NCBI RefSeq assembly: GCF_003977615.1
Contig: NZ_RYZR01000008.1
Location: 186,001-250,000 of the forward strand
Origin: Dyella dinghuensis
GTDB taxonomy: Bacteria > Pseudomonadota > Gammaproteobacteria > Xanthomonadales > Rhodanobacteraceae
DNA length: 64,000 nucleotides
Reading direction: 5' to 3'
Position 1 is the stretch's first letter, and each line of letters starts with the position of its first letter. A program made the translations under genes and the position numbers. Positions 8,842 through 16,644 of the stretch are shown here, in pieces. Below the pieces are notes generated by a model. It was not told the DNA's origin and did no database searches. It was given only the letters and a program-made list of their open reading frames with translations.

Positions 8842-9894
8842 TCAAGCGGCAGGAGGAAGGGTCTGCAAATCCCAGCGTGGAAACACCTGCACGGTTTCGT
8901 CCTGGTGTTGTCCGTGCGCAAGCCGAATGGCGCCGGCCAGCGCGATCATCGCGCCGTTGTCGGTGCAGAACTGCAAGCGCGGGAAGTAGGTTCGGAAGCC
9001 GTCTTTGACGCCCGCGGCAGCCAGTTCTTCGCGCAGTCTGCGATTAGCGCCTACGCCGCCGGCAATCACCAGACGCTTCGTGTTGGTCTGCGCCAGCGCG
9101 CGCCGGCATTTGATCAGCAGCGTGTCGACGATGGCTTCTTCAAACGCGCGCGCAATATCGGCACGCGTCTGCTCGCTCTTGTCCGAGTGCTGCCAGGCGA
9201 GCAGCACCTGCGTCTTCAGGCCGGAAAAACTGAAATCCAGACCGGGACGATCCGTCATCGGGCGCGAGAAACGAAACACACCCGGCCGCCCGCTTCCGGC
9301 CAAGGCGGCCAGCGCCGGGCCACCCGGATACGGCAGGCCCATCAATTTCGCTGTCTTGTCGAACGCTTCGCCGGCGGCATCGTCCAGCGTGTCGCCGAGA
9401 ATCCGGTAATGACCGACGCCCTGCACTTCCACCAGCATCGAATGACCGCCCGAGACGAGCAGCGCGACGAACGGCGGTTCGGGCGGGTCATCTTCCAGCA
9501 ACGGCGCGAGCAGATGCCCTTCCATATGATGGACGCCAATCGCCGGAACGCCGAGCGCCCAGGCCATTGCCCGCCCGGTGGCGGCTCCGACTAGAAGCGC
9601 CCCAACCAGGCCTGGGCCAGCTGTGTAAGCGACTCCGCCGAGATCGGCCGGCGTCATCCCCGCTTGCGACAAGGCTTCGCGCACCAGCGGCAGCAATTTT
9701 CGGACGTGATCGCGGCTGGCCAGTTCCGGCACCACGCCGCCATAATCGGCATGCAGCTTGATCTGGGTGTAGAGCGCATGCGCCAATAATCCGCTGCCCG
9801 GCGCCTGCGGCTCCCAGCGCAGCAGCGCCACGCCGGTTTCATCGCATGACGTTTCAATGCCCAGAACGGGGCGAGGGGCTGTGACAGGGCTCAT
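8842..9894 (-). CDS. tsaD: tRNA N6-adenosine threonylcarbamoyltransferase
   Basis: A 350-residue ASKHA-fold protein that, with TsaB and TsaE, transfers the threonylcarbamoyl group to A37 of ANN-decoding tRNAs. The N-terminal motif [12 protein letters not shown], the metal-binding HHMEGH (about residues 121-126), [32 protein letters not shown] and [11 protein letters not shown] are all present. It is divergent from rpsU, the classic gammaproteobacterial arrangement, and heads a unit with folB and folK. The shared intergenic region is 210 bases. Confidence 0.97.
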   Translation of the reverse strand: MSPVTAPRPVLGIETSCDETGVALLRWEPQAPGSGLLAHALYTQIKLHADYGGVVPELASRDHVRKLLPLVREALSQAGMTPADLGGVAYTAGPGLVGALLVGAATGRAMAWALGVPAIGVHHMEGHLLAPLLEDDPPEPPFVALLVSGGHSMLVEVQGVGHYRILGDTLDDAAGEAFDKTAKLMGLPYPGGPALAALAGSGRPGVFRFSRPMTDRPGLDFSFSGLKTQVLLAWQHSDKSEQTRADIARAFEEAIVDTLLIKCRRALAQTNTKRLVIAGGVGANRRLREELAAAGVKDGFRTYFPRLQFCTDNGAMIALAGAIRLAHGQHQDETVQVFPRWDLQTLPPAA

Positions 9895-10026
9895 GGCTGC
9901 TAAATGGGGCGCCGCAAAGGGATTTCGACTCGGTCGGACATGGTATCGGCAAACGCCGAAAGCCGCATTCAGGCCTGAGGACAGCGCCGATCCTCATGCG
10001 GCAGCTCATTTTGCCGCCATACCACT

Positions 10027-10056
10027 TTGAAATCCGCACCCGCCTGAGGGTATACT
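10027..10056 (+). promoter_or_regulatory. Sigma70-type promoter of rpsU
   Basis: TTGAAA at 10027-10032 and TATACT at 10051-10056 are separated by 18 bases. Transcription would start near 10063, giving a leader of about 42 bases. That leader contains a short GC-rich dyad (cgccc/gggcg, about 10064-10082) just before the rpsU binding site GGAG at 10096-10099. Confidence 0.75.
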
Positions 10057-10104
10057 TTGCGGCTCGCCCGGTCCTGCGGGCGCGTTTACTATTCCGGAGT
10101 TTCC

Positions 10105-10320
10105 ATGCCCAGCGTAAAAGTTCGCGAGAACGAACCATTCGAACTCGCCCTGCGTCGCTTCAAGCGCACCTGTGAGAAGGCCGGCGTCCTCGCCGAGACC
10201 CGCAAGCGCGAGTTCTACGAAAAGCCGACCCAGGAGCGCAAGCGCAAGCGCGCTGCCGCCGTGAAGCGTCACCTGCGCCGTCTGTCGCGCGACGTTTCGC
10301 GCAAGACCCGCCTGTACTGA
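10105..10320 (+). CDS. rpsU: 30S ribosomal protein S21
   Basis: A 71-residue, very basic ribosomal protein needed for initiation on the 30S subunit. The sequence [20 protein letters not shown], the [18 protein letters not shown] segment and the Arg/Lys-rich tail ending RKTRLY are diagnostic. ATG 10105 is set by GGAG at 10096-10099 and by the family start. It is divergent from tsaD. In most gammaproteobacteria dnaG and rpoD follow directly; here yqeY follows after a terminator and a repeat element. Confidence 0.98.
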   Translation: MPSVKVRENEPFELALRRFKRTCEKAGVLAETRKREFYEKPTQERKRKRAAAVKRHLRRLSRDVSRKTRLY

Positions 10321-10430
10321 GCGCTGTCCGCCTCGGCGGACCCGGTTCGAGCGCGATGGCGCCGAACCCTCGCATTGCTCTCGGTTGGCGCGTCCATTCG
10401 CAGCCACCGATTGCCTAGGCACTTGCACTG

Positions 10431-10465
10431 GCCGACGTTGCCCCGCAACGTCGGCTTTGTGCTTT
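10431..10465 (+). terminator. Rho-independent terminator after rpsU
   Basis: A perfect 11-bp stem (10431-10441 with 10445-10455), loop CCC, then the T-rich tail TTTGTGCTTT. A smaller 7-bp hairpin (GTCCGCC/GGCGGAC, 10326-10341) lies directly after the rpsU stop. Together they suggest that most rpsU transcripts end before the downstream repeat element. Confidence 0.8.
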
Positions 10466-10493
10466 CCGAAGATTGGCTTTTCGAAGGAGTGAT

Positions 10494-10762
10494 GGGATGC
10501 TCCGCTCCATTCTGCGTAGGTGGCATGATGTCCAGAAGGCTCGCAGGATGTGTTGCGCGGCGCAGGCAAGACTGGCTGTCTTGGCAAGCTGCGCGGCGCA
10601 GCATGCGAGCCTTCTGGACATCACCCTTCGGGCCGGTTCTGTCCGTCCGCATTCCTTCGGCCCATCGCCTCAACAGACAGCCAGTCTGCCTTCGCCGATG
10701 CTCCTGCGGCCTGCGAACGGACAGAACCGGTGACACCCACGCAGAATGGAGCGGAGCATCCC
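10494..10762. repeat. Nested inverted-repeat element before yqeY (three-way-junction shape)
   Basis: A 269-base element with three levels of symmetry. Outer arms: 24 of 24 bases complementary (10494-10517 with 10739-10762), extending inward by 4 more after one mismatch. Inner hairpin A: 19-bp perfect stem (10527-10545 with 10604-10622) continuing imperfectly to a 6-bp apical stem (10567-10572 with 10578-10583) and loop TGGCT. Inner hairpin B: 13-bp perfect stem (10633-10645 with 10718-10730) and apical stem CAGAC/GTCTG around loop AGCCA (10679-10683). The apices of A and B (10569-10581 and 10675-10687) are exact inverted copies, so the two loops are complementary. TGCGCGGCGCAG occurs twice in A. 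The right outer arm contains the yqeY ribosome binding site. There is no transposase gene. The short open frames crossing it look non-coding. Confidence 0.85.
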
Positions 10763-10766
10763 CAGC

Positions 10767-11213
10767 ATGAGTCTCAAGCAACAGCTCACCGAAGACATGA
10801 AGACTGCGATGCGCGGTGGCGACAAGGAACGCCTCGGCGTCATCCGCCTGATCCTCGCCGCGATCAAGCAGCGCGAAGTGGACGAGCGTATCGAGCTGGA
10901 CGATGTCCAGACTCTCTCCGTACTGGAGAAAATGCTCAAGCAGCGTAAGGATTCCATCACCCAGTACGTCGCAGCCAGCCGCGAAGATCTGGCCAACGTC
11001 GAGCGGGCGGAAATGGTTGTGATCGAAGCCTACCTGCCGACCAAGCTCACCGACGCGGAACTCGAAGCACTGATCGTTGCCGCCATCGCCGAGACCGGCG
11101 CCACCAGCCAGCGCGATATGGGCAAGGTGGTTGCCGCCGTAAAGACCAAGGCCGCCGGTCGTGCCGACATGGGCCAGGTCTCCGCACGCATCAAGGCGCG
11201 CCTGGGCGGTTGA
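10767..11213 (+). CDS. yqeY: GatB/YqeY domain protein
   Basis: A 148-residue cytoplasmic protein of the YqeY family, related to the tail domain of the GatB subunit of tRNA-dependent amidotransferase, though its own role is uncertain. Features: SLKQQLTEDMKTAMRGGDKERLGVIRLILAAIKQREVDER, the lysine-rich middle, EAYLPTKLTDAELEALI, and the end QVSARIKARLGG. The start is ATG 10767 with GGAG at 10753-10756. That binding site lies inside the outer arm of the nested inverted repeat, so its access could depend on RNA folding. Finding it between rpsU and dnaG is usual in Xanthomonadales. Confidence 0.93.
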   Translation: MSLKQQLTEDMKTAMRGGDKERLGVIRLILAAIKQREVDERIELDDVQTLSVLEKMLKQRKDSITQYVAASREDLANVERAEMVVIEAYLPTKLTDAELEALIVAAIAETGATSQRDMGKVVAAVKTKAAGRADMGQVSARIKARLGG

Positions 11214-11329
11214 TGCTGGACCCGCAAAGACTGCGCCCGATACCATCGTGGCACAGTCTTCACATGTAGTCCGTTTAGATCGATCGCCGTCTGCCGCCAT
11301 TCGGTGGCGACCATTGGGAGAACCGACGC

Positions 11330-11500
11330 ATGCTCAAGTGGGCCATTATTTTCGCCATCGTCTCGCTGATCTCAGGTTGGCTGGGCTTTGGCACCTTGTC
11401 CGGTGTCGCCGGCACCATCGCCAAGATCCTGTTCGCCATCTTCGTGATCATTTTCCTGATCGCCGTGCTGGCGGTGATCGGCTTGATTCATATCCTGTAG
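11330..11500 (+). CDS. DUF1328 (YtjA-type) small membrane protein
   Basis: A 56-residue protein with two hydrophobic helices (about 2-22 and 28-54), beginning MLKWAIIFAIVSLISGWLGF and ending AVIGLIHIL. The glycine-rich turn FGTLSGVAGTIAKILF is typical of the DUF1328 family, small inner-membrane proteins of unknown function often linked to stress. ATG 11330 is preceded by GGGAG at 11316-11320. It is followed 31 bases later by a hairpin terminator. The only plus-strand companions are yqeY upstream and dnaG downstream. Confidence 0.9.
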   Translation: MLKWAIIFAIVSLISGWLGFGTLSGVAGTIAKILFAIFVIIFLIAVLAVIGLIHIL

Positions 11501-11529
11501 CGACATCGCTCGCACAAACCGCGAAAACC

Positions 11530-13275
11530 TCAACGCGATGCCGTCATGGCATCGCGTTTTCGCAACAGTTCGGTGGCGCCGTCGATGACGGGGTCGCGAT
11601 TATTGCGAACATCTTCCACCGTCGGCTTGATGATCATCGCGGGTGAAATGCCCTTGCCGACGAACACCCGGCCATCCGGGTAAGTGTCGTTCTTGCTGCA
11701 TATCCAACCTTTGCCACCGCCTGGAAGATCGATCGTCAGAGGCTGGCCCGTACTGCCGCCCGTTGCTTCTCCCAGCAATGTGCCGCGCTTCATGCTGTCG
11801 AAACTGACCACGAAATCTTCGGCTGCCGAAAATGTGTAGGGACCGATAAGCACGGCAACAGGCCCCTCATAGTGTTGCTTGCGCTCGACGCTATAGGGCT
11901 GCGCCGGTCCCACCGGTTTCCACAAAACGTACGGACCTTGCCACGCGCGAAAAACAGGCACGTAGTCCATGGAGACGGCAGCGGAAAGCGGAATCGGCTT
12001 CTTGTCCAGATAGCTCAAGATAGCCGCGCCGTTCTGAGTGGAACCGCCACCATTGCGACGCACGTCAATGATCAAACCTTTGGCGTGGAGGATCTCGGGC
12101 AAATGCTGCTCGAAGGCTTTGACGCCCGCGTCGTCTCCGAATTCGTTGACCGCCAGATACGCAATATCGCCGTCGAGCATCCGCCAGACAACCGGAGAAA
12201 GTGCATCGGCGTGCGGATCGCCCTCTCGCGACAACGTGACGGAATGCGAATGTCCTGCCGCATCGACGATGCCCAACGTCACAGGCTGACGATGATCGCC
12301 CGCCAGCAGGCGCCTGCCGTACATGGTTGCAATACGGTCCTGCGGCGATGAGCTATCGACGTAGGGATTGACCTTCGTCAACGCGTACGTGCGCACATCC
12401 TGCCCGTCGATGCTCACAATCTCATCTCCGACATGCAGACCACTGGCGCGTGTAGCAGGACTGCGAAGCGCCGTGACGATCACCTTTTCTTCGACAAGCG
12501 ACGTGCTGATGGCCGGGGTTGCCCAAAATTCGTTGACGATTGCACGTGGAGGAACCACGTGCGTATGACCGTCATGCAGCAGCGACGCAAATTGCATCAT
12601 GACGTCGTAGTAGTCGTGCGTTGTCTTGGCGGCGATAACGCGCGGCAAATAATCCAGATAAGCCTGGTTCCAGTCCAGGTCCGGAACATTGTCGAAATGC
12701 GCGAAGTTGTAGCGGGCCTCGGACCAGAATAACGATAATCCCGCGATGCGATGCGCCTCATCCAGATTTTCGGTTTGTCCGTTGAGCGCCGACGCATTCC
12801 AACGGCTTTCCATGTGCTTGTAGCGATCCATCAACGCCTTGAATCGCGGCTCATCGTGCAAACTCTTCAAGCCCGCGGACTGTTCCAATATCTTTTCGTG
12901 AAAAAGATAAAGGCCGCTCGATTGCATCGTTTCCAATGCATTGAGCGCAGCGTTCTTGTCGCCTTTGAGTGCGTAGGCTTCGGCCAGAAAAATCAAGCTT
13001 TCCGAGCGACGGCTGTCGGCCTGCGCCCAAAGATCCTCGGTCGCGGCTTGGGACGAGAGGAACTGGTCCGCCTGAGCGATCGCCTCTTGAAGTAACGTTT
13101 CGGCCTTCGCCAGATCGCCATGGCCGCCATGGGCGGAATGGACGAGCTCATAGCCCTGATTGCGCAGGTCCGAAATATGGTCGTAGCGTTTCTGTAAATC
13201 CGAATCCTGTCCGTGAATAGGCATAGCCACCATCCCGATAACAAAAAAAGCGCACACTCCCAGTACGAATCGCAT
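11530..13275 (-). CDS. S41 family peptidase with N-terminal helical domain
   Basis: A 581-residue exported protein. ATG 13275 is preceded by AGGAGG and gives the signal peptide MRFVLGVCAFFVIGMVAMPIHG; a longer frame upstream has no ATG. The N-terminal 200 residues look helical and TPR-like (EAIAQADQFL, AEAYALKGDKNAALNALE). Next come the S41-type motif LLHDGHTHV, a PDZ-like segment (SGLHVGDEIVSIDGQDV), and the catalytic core with GLIIDVRRNGGG and the probable nucleophile Ser in YTFSAAEDFV, followed by GEATGGSTGQP. The layout resembles the IRBP-like S41 branch rather than CtpA. It is divergent from dnaG with only 63 bases between the starts. Substrate unknown. Confidence 0.85.
   Translation of the reverse strand: MRFVLGVCAFFVIGMVAMPIHGQDSDLQKRYDHISDLRNQGYELVHSAHGGHGDLAKAETLLQEAIAQADQFLSSQAATEDLWAQADSRRSESLIFLAEAYALKGDKNAALNALETMQSSGLYLFHEKILEQSAGLKSLHDEPRFKALMDRYKHMESRWNASALNGQTENLDEAHRIAGLSLFWSEARYNFAHFDNVPDLDWNQAYLDYLPRVIAAKTTHDYYDVMMQFASLLHDGHTHVVPPRAIVNEFWATPAISTSLVEEKVIVTALRSPATRASGLHVGDEIVSIDGQDVRTYALTKVNPYVDSSSPQDRIATMYGRRLLAGDHRQPVTLGIVDAAGHSHSVTLSREGDPHADALSPVVWRMLDGDIAYLAVNEFGDDAGVKAFEQHLPEILHAKGLIIDVRRNGGGSTQNGAAILSYLDKKPIPLSAAVSMDYVPVFRAWQGPYVLWKPVGPAQPYSVERKQHYEGPVAVLIGPYTFSAAEDFVVSFDSMKRGTLLGEATGGSTGQPLTIDLPGGGKGWICSKNDTYPDGRVFVGKGISPAMIIKPTVEDVRNNRDPVIDGATELLRKRDAMTASR
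11532..11562 (+). terminator. Terminator of the DUF1328 gene
   Basis: An 11-bp perfect stem (11532-11542 with 11548-11558), loop GTCAT, ending in TTTT. It overlaps the last codons of the convergent S41 peptidase, whose C-terminal codons (AMTASR) form one arm. Confidence 0.75.
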
Positions 13276-13338
13276 CCAACCCTCCTGTTGTTGGCAAAAG
13301 CCCGACGACGGCCCGATCAACCGCTAGAATAGCTCCCC

Positions 13339-15075
13339 ATGCGCGGCCGCATCCCGGACAGCTTCATCGACGAACTGCTTGCCCGCGTCGACATCGTCGA
13401 CGTGATCGAGCGGCGCGTGCCGTTGAAAAAAGCCGGTCGCGAGTGGACCGCCTGCTGTCCATTCCATAACGAACGCAGTCCTTCGTTCTATGTGAGCCCG
13501 GCCAAGCAGTTTTTCCATTGCTTCGGCTGCGGTGCGCATGGCAGTGCGATCAAGTTCCTGATGGATTATGAGCGGCTGGAATTTCCGGACGCGATTGACG
13601 AACTGGCACAGGCCGTCGGGCTGAAAGTGCCCTACGAAAATTCGCGCGACAACGCGCCGCGCGAGGATAAGACCGACCTTTACGCGGTACTCGATGCAGC
13701 TGCACGCTGGTACGAAGGCGAGCTGCCCAAAAGCGCGGACGCCAAAGCGTACTGCGCCAAACGCGGGCTGGATGCGGAGACCATCGCGCGTTTTCGCATC
13801 GGCTGGGCGCCCGCCGGCTACGACGGCGTGATTCGTTCGCTCGGCACCAATGAGCGGCGCATGCAACTGCTTACCGAAGCGGGCATGGTCGCGAGCAGTG
13901 AACGCGGCAGCAAGTACGACCGCTTCCGCGAACGCCTGATGTTTCCAATCATGGATCGTCGCGGCCGCGTGATCGCTTTCGGCGGCCGCGTGCTGCAATC
14001 GGAACAAGGCCCCAAGTATCTCAATTCACCGGAAACGCCGCTGTTCCACAAAGGGCGCGAGTTGTTCGCGCTGTGGCAGGTAAAGCAAGCCAATAGCAAT
14101 CTCGCGCGCATCGTGGTGGTCGAAGGCTATATGGATGTCATCGCGTTGCATCAAGCGGGCCTGCCGATTGCGGTGGCGACGCTTGGCACGGCGACGACAC
14201 CCGACCACACCGAAGTGCTGTTCCGCGCCGCGCCGGATGTCGTATTTTGTTTCGACGGCGATCGCGCCGGTCGTGCCGCGGCATGGAAGGCGCTGGAATC
14301 CGCATTGCCGCGTTTGCGCGACGGTCGTCAGGCGTACTTCCTTTTCCTTCCCGATGGCGAAGATCCAGACAGTCTGGTGCGCAAGGAAGGCAAGGAAGGC
14401 TTTGAAAAACGTCTGCGCGAAGCGACGCCGCTATCCGAATACTTTTTCGGCGAGCTCTCGCACGACGTGGACATGACCAGCCTCGACGGCCGCGCGCGCC
14501 TTGCTGAGCGCGTACGCCCACTGATCGCGCGCTTGCCTGATGGCGCCTTCCGCGACCTGATGGCGCAAGAGCTGGAAAAGCGCAGCGGCGCTCGTGCCGT
14601 GCTGGAACAAGATTCGAATGCACGCCGCACCGTGCAACGGCCAGTCGCTGTGCAACGTTCACTCGTGCGTAGCGCCATCGCGCTATTGCTGGCTCAGCCC
14701 GGCATCGCCGACCAAGTGGACAAACCGTATGCCTTCCTTCGCCTCGATAAGCCCGGCGTGGAACTGCTTGCGGAATTGCTGGATACCGCGCGTGCGCGAC
14801 CAGGCATCAACCCGGCGATGCTGGTGGAACATTTCAGCGGACGCCCCGAATACGCCTCTCTTCAGAAACTCATGGCGGCGACCGTGGTCGGCGAGCCTGA
14901 AATCCAGCGCACGGAATTTTTCGATGCCTTGGTAAAAATGGAGCAACAGGCCATTACCCAGCGCCGCGATGCACTGGTTGCCAAGAACCGCGAAAGCGCA
15001 TTGACCGACGCCGAAAAAGCCGAGCTGCGCGAACTGCTGGCCGCACGTGCGCCTGCACCCACGGCGCCGACATGA
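13339..15075 (+). CDS. dnaG: DNA primase
   Basis: A 578-residue primase that lays the RNA primers for replication. Domains: CHC2 zinc finger (about 38-65, CPFHNERSPSF ... FHCFGCG), the DnaG core with TOPRIM motifs VVEGYMDVIALHQAG and FDGDRAGRAAAWKAL, and a C-terminal DnaB-interaction region (about 430-578). The length is usual for gammaproteobacteria. In the common macromolecular-synthesis operon rpoD follows. Here a DedA gene follows and no rpoD is seen in the window. A short divergent region of 63 bases separates it from the S41 peptidase. Confidence 0.97.
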   Translation: MRGRIPDSFIDELLARVDIVDVIERRVPLKKAGREWTACCPFHNERSPSFYVSPAKQFFHCFGCGAHGSAIKFLMDYERLEFPDAIDELAQAVGLKVPYENSRDNAPREDKTDLYAVLDAAARWYEGELPKSADAKAYCAKRGLDAETIARFRIGWAPAGYDGVIRSLGTNERRMQLLTEAGMVASSERGSKYDRFRERLMFPIMDRRGRVIAFGGRVLQSEQGPKYLNSPETPLFHKGRELFALWQVKQANSNLARIVVVEGYMDVIALHQAGLPIAVATLGTATTPDHTEVLFRAAPDVVFCFDGDRAGRAAAWKALESALPRLRDGRQAYFLFLPDGEDPDSLVRKEGKEGFEKRLREATPLSEYFFGELSHDVDMTSLDGRARLAERVRPLIARLPDGAFRDLMAQELEKRSGARAVLEQDSNARRTVQRPVAVQRSLVRSAIALLLAQPGIADQVDKPYAFLRLDKPGVELLAELLDTARARPGINPAMLVEHFSGRPEYASLQKLMAATVVGEPEIQRTEFFDALVKMEQQAITQRRDALVAKNRESALTDAEKAELRELLAARAPAPTAPT

Positions 15076-15144
15076 CATACCGACCGCGTTGTTCATGGCA
15101 GAATGCAATCCCGCGCGACGACACGTCGACAATAAGGAACGTCG

Positions 15145-15759
15145 ATGGACTTGCTTGAGCGTCTCGTCACCATCTTCGCCCACAACGGATACATCGCGGT
15201 CTTAATCGCACTTTTGCTTTGCGGCGCAGGTATACCCATTCCCGAGGACATTACGCTGGTCGCCGGCGGTGTGATTGCGGGCCTGGGCTACGCCAACGTG
15301 CATGTGATGGCCGTCGTTACGATCGCGGGTGTGCTGATTGGTGATGTGGCCATGTTCGGGCTAGGTCATCACTTCGGCGAACACATGCTGCGATGGCGCC
15401 CGATCGCGCTACTCATGCCACCACGCCGTTACGCAAAAATGCAGGATAAGTTCGAGCGCTACGGCAATCGACTGATGTTCTTCGCGCGCTTTCTGCCGGG
15501 CATGCGCACGGCCGTCTACATCACCGCAGGTGCGACGCGTCGCGTCACGTTCATGCGCTTTTTCATGCTCGATGGTCTGGCGGCGCTGATCAGCGTGCCG
15601 TTCTGGGTGTATCTGGGTTACTTCGGCGCGAACCGGCGCGAGTGGCTGGGCACGTGGATCCGCCGCGGACAAAGCAGCTTATGGGTTCTTGCTGGCCTGG
15701 TCGTACTGGGTGTGTTGGCGCTATGGTGGTACCGGCGCGCACGTAAATCGCAGTCTTAG
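15145..15759 (+). CDS. DedA family membrane protein
   Basis: A 204-residue inner-membrane protein of the DedA/VTT family, proposed lipid scramblases or flippases needed for envelope homeostasis. Family motifs: GAGIPIPEDITLVAGG (with the conserved Glu-Asp), GDVAMFGLGHHFGEHML, and FARFLPGMRTAVYITAGAT with the essential arginines. Four to five hydrophobic segments are visible, ending in a basic cytoplasmic tail. ATG 15145 follows AAGGAAC. It is convergent with the next gene, 16 bases away. Confidence 0.92.
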   Translation: MDLLERLVTIFAHNGYIAVLIALLLCGAGIPIPEDITLVAGGVIAGLGYANVHVMAVVTIAGVLIGDVAMFGLGHHFGEHMLRWRPIALLMPPRRYAKMQDKFERYGNRLMFFARFLPGMRTAVYITAGATRRVTFMRFFMLDGLAALISVPFWVYLGYFGANRREWLGTWIRRGQSSLWVLAGLVVLGVLALWWYRRARKSQS

Positions 15760-15775
15760 GGGTCCACCCACGGAT

Positions 15776-16558
15776 CTAGTGCGCGGTGTTCGACAGCTGC
15801 ATGTGCAAATCGTCGCTCAGACTTTGCACGCTTTGTTGATTGACCTGGATAAATCCACTTGCCGGTGTGTCCAGATCGGCAATCAGGCTGATCGCAATCG
15901 CGACCATCAACACAGGCACAAACGTCGCCATCCATGCACGGCGCCGCTGCCCATAACCCACGACCAACGATGTCGTGATCGACAAAAATGCCAGCAGCAC
16001 CCAGATATCTGCAGGAACACGATTGATCGTGGCCGCAACGCGCTTGCCATCCAGATCGATCATCTCGTTCAACGACGACTCGTAAAGCCCAACGATCGGC
16101 GTTGGCGTCTGCTTCGCTTCAGTGCTGACCTCGCTCCAGAGCTCATCCTGGATTTGCCTGGACCGCTTCGCAGCACTGTCGCGATCCGGCTCTTGTGCCT
16201 TGCTGCCGAAGATCAGCAGCCGCGCATCGGCATAGTCTCGCAGCAACGCTGGCGCACTGCTGCGTACAGGTTCCGCCTGTGTGGCCGTACGCAGGTAAAC
16301 CGTTCCGATCGCATTGGCTTCATCGACGACCAATTGCTTGCGCTCATCGAAGCGGCTCAGCGCCATGCTCATGGCAAAGCCGATGAGCAGGCTCAGCAAA
16401 AAGGCGATCTGATTGCGCGTGTCGTGGACCTGCTTCTGCCAGTCTTTATCATCGCGATCCTTCGCCAGCACGCGAAGACGAAAACCGATTTCGTGCGCGA
16501 GCAGCAACACGATAGTCGCGACGACAAACAGGTGAATCGGATGGTCCAGTAAGTACAT
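15776..16558 (-). CDS. DUF4239-like membrane protein
   Basis: A 260-residue membrane protein with two hydrophobic segments near the N-terminus (about 8-25 and 50-70), a polar middle (about 75-190) and two near the C-terminus (about 185-205 and 212-232). The motif FLLSLLIGFAMSMALSRFDERKQLVVDEANAIGTVYLR resembles DUF4239/bestrophin-like proteins, some of which are anion channels. That match is from memory of the family and should be treated as likely, not certain. ATG 16558 is chosen because AAGGGG precedes it; the longer open frame upstream begins with a non-standard start. It follows the RND outer-membrane gene by 86 bases, a spacing that allows read-through. Confidence 0.65.
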   Translation of the reverse strand: MYLLDHPIHLFVVATIVLLLAHEIGFRLRVLAKDRDDKDWQKQVHDTRNQIAFLLSLLIGFAMSMALSRFDERKQLVVDEANAIGTVYLRTATQAEPVRSSAPALLRDYADARLLIFGSKAQEPDRDSAAKRSRQIQDELWSEVSTEAKQTPTPIVGLYESSLNEMIDLDGKRVAATINRVPADIWVLLAFLSITTSLVVGYGQRRRAWMATFVPVLMVAIAISLIADLDTPASGFIQVNQQSVQSLSDDLHMQLSNTAH

Positions 16559-16644
16559 CGCCACCCCTTCTGCAGTTTGCCTGATTCTATCCCGGCTTAT
16601 GCCATGGATGACAAGCCATCCAGATGGCTGGATGGCATGCCCTT

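Noticed and set aside
10269-11300. Long minus-strand frame across yqeY and the repeat element
   Set aside because: It is antisense to yqeY, and the part over the element only translates palindromic DNA.
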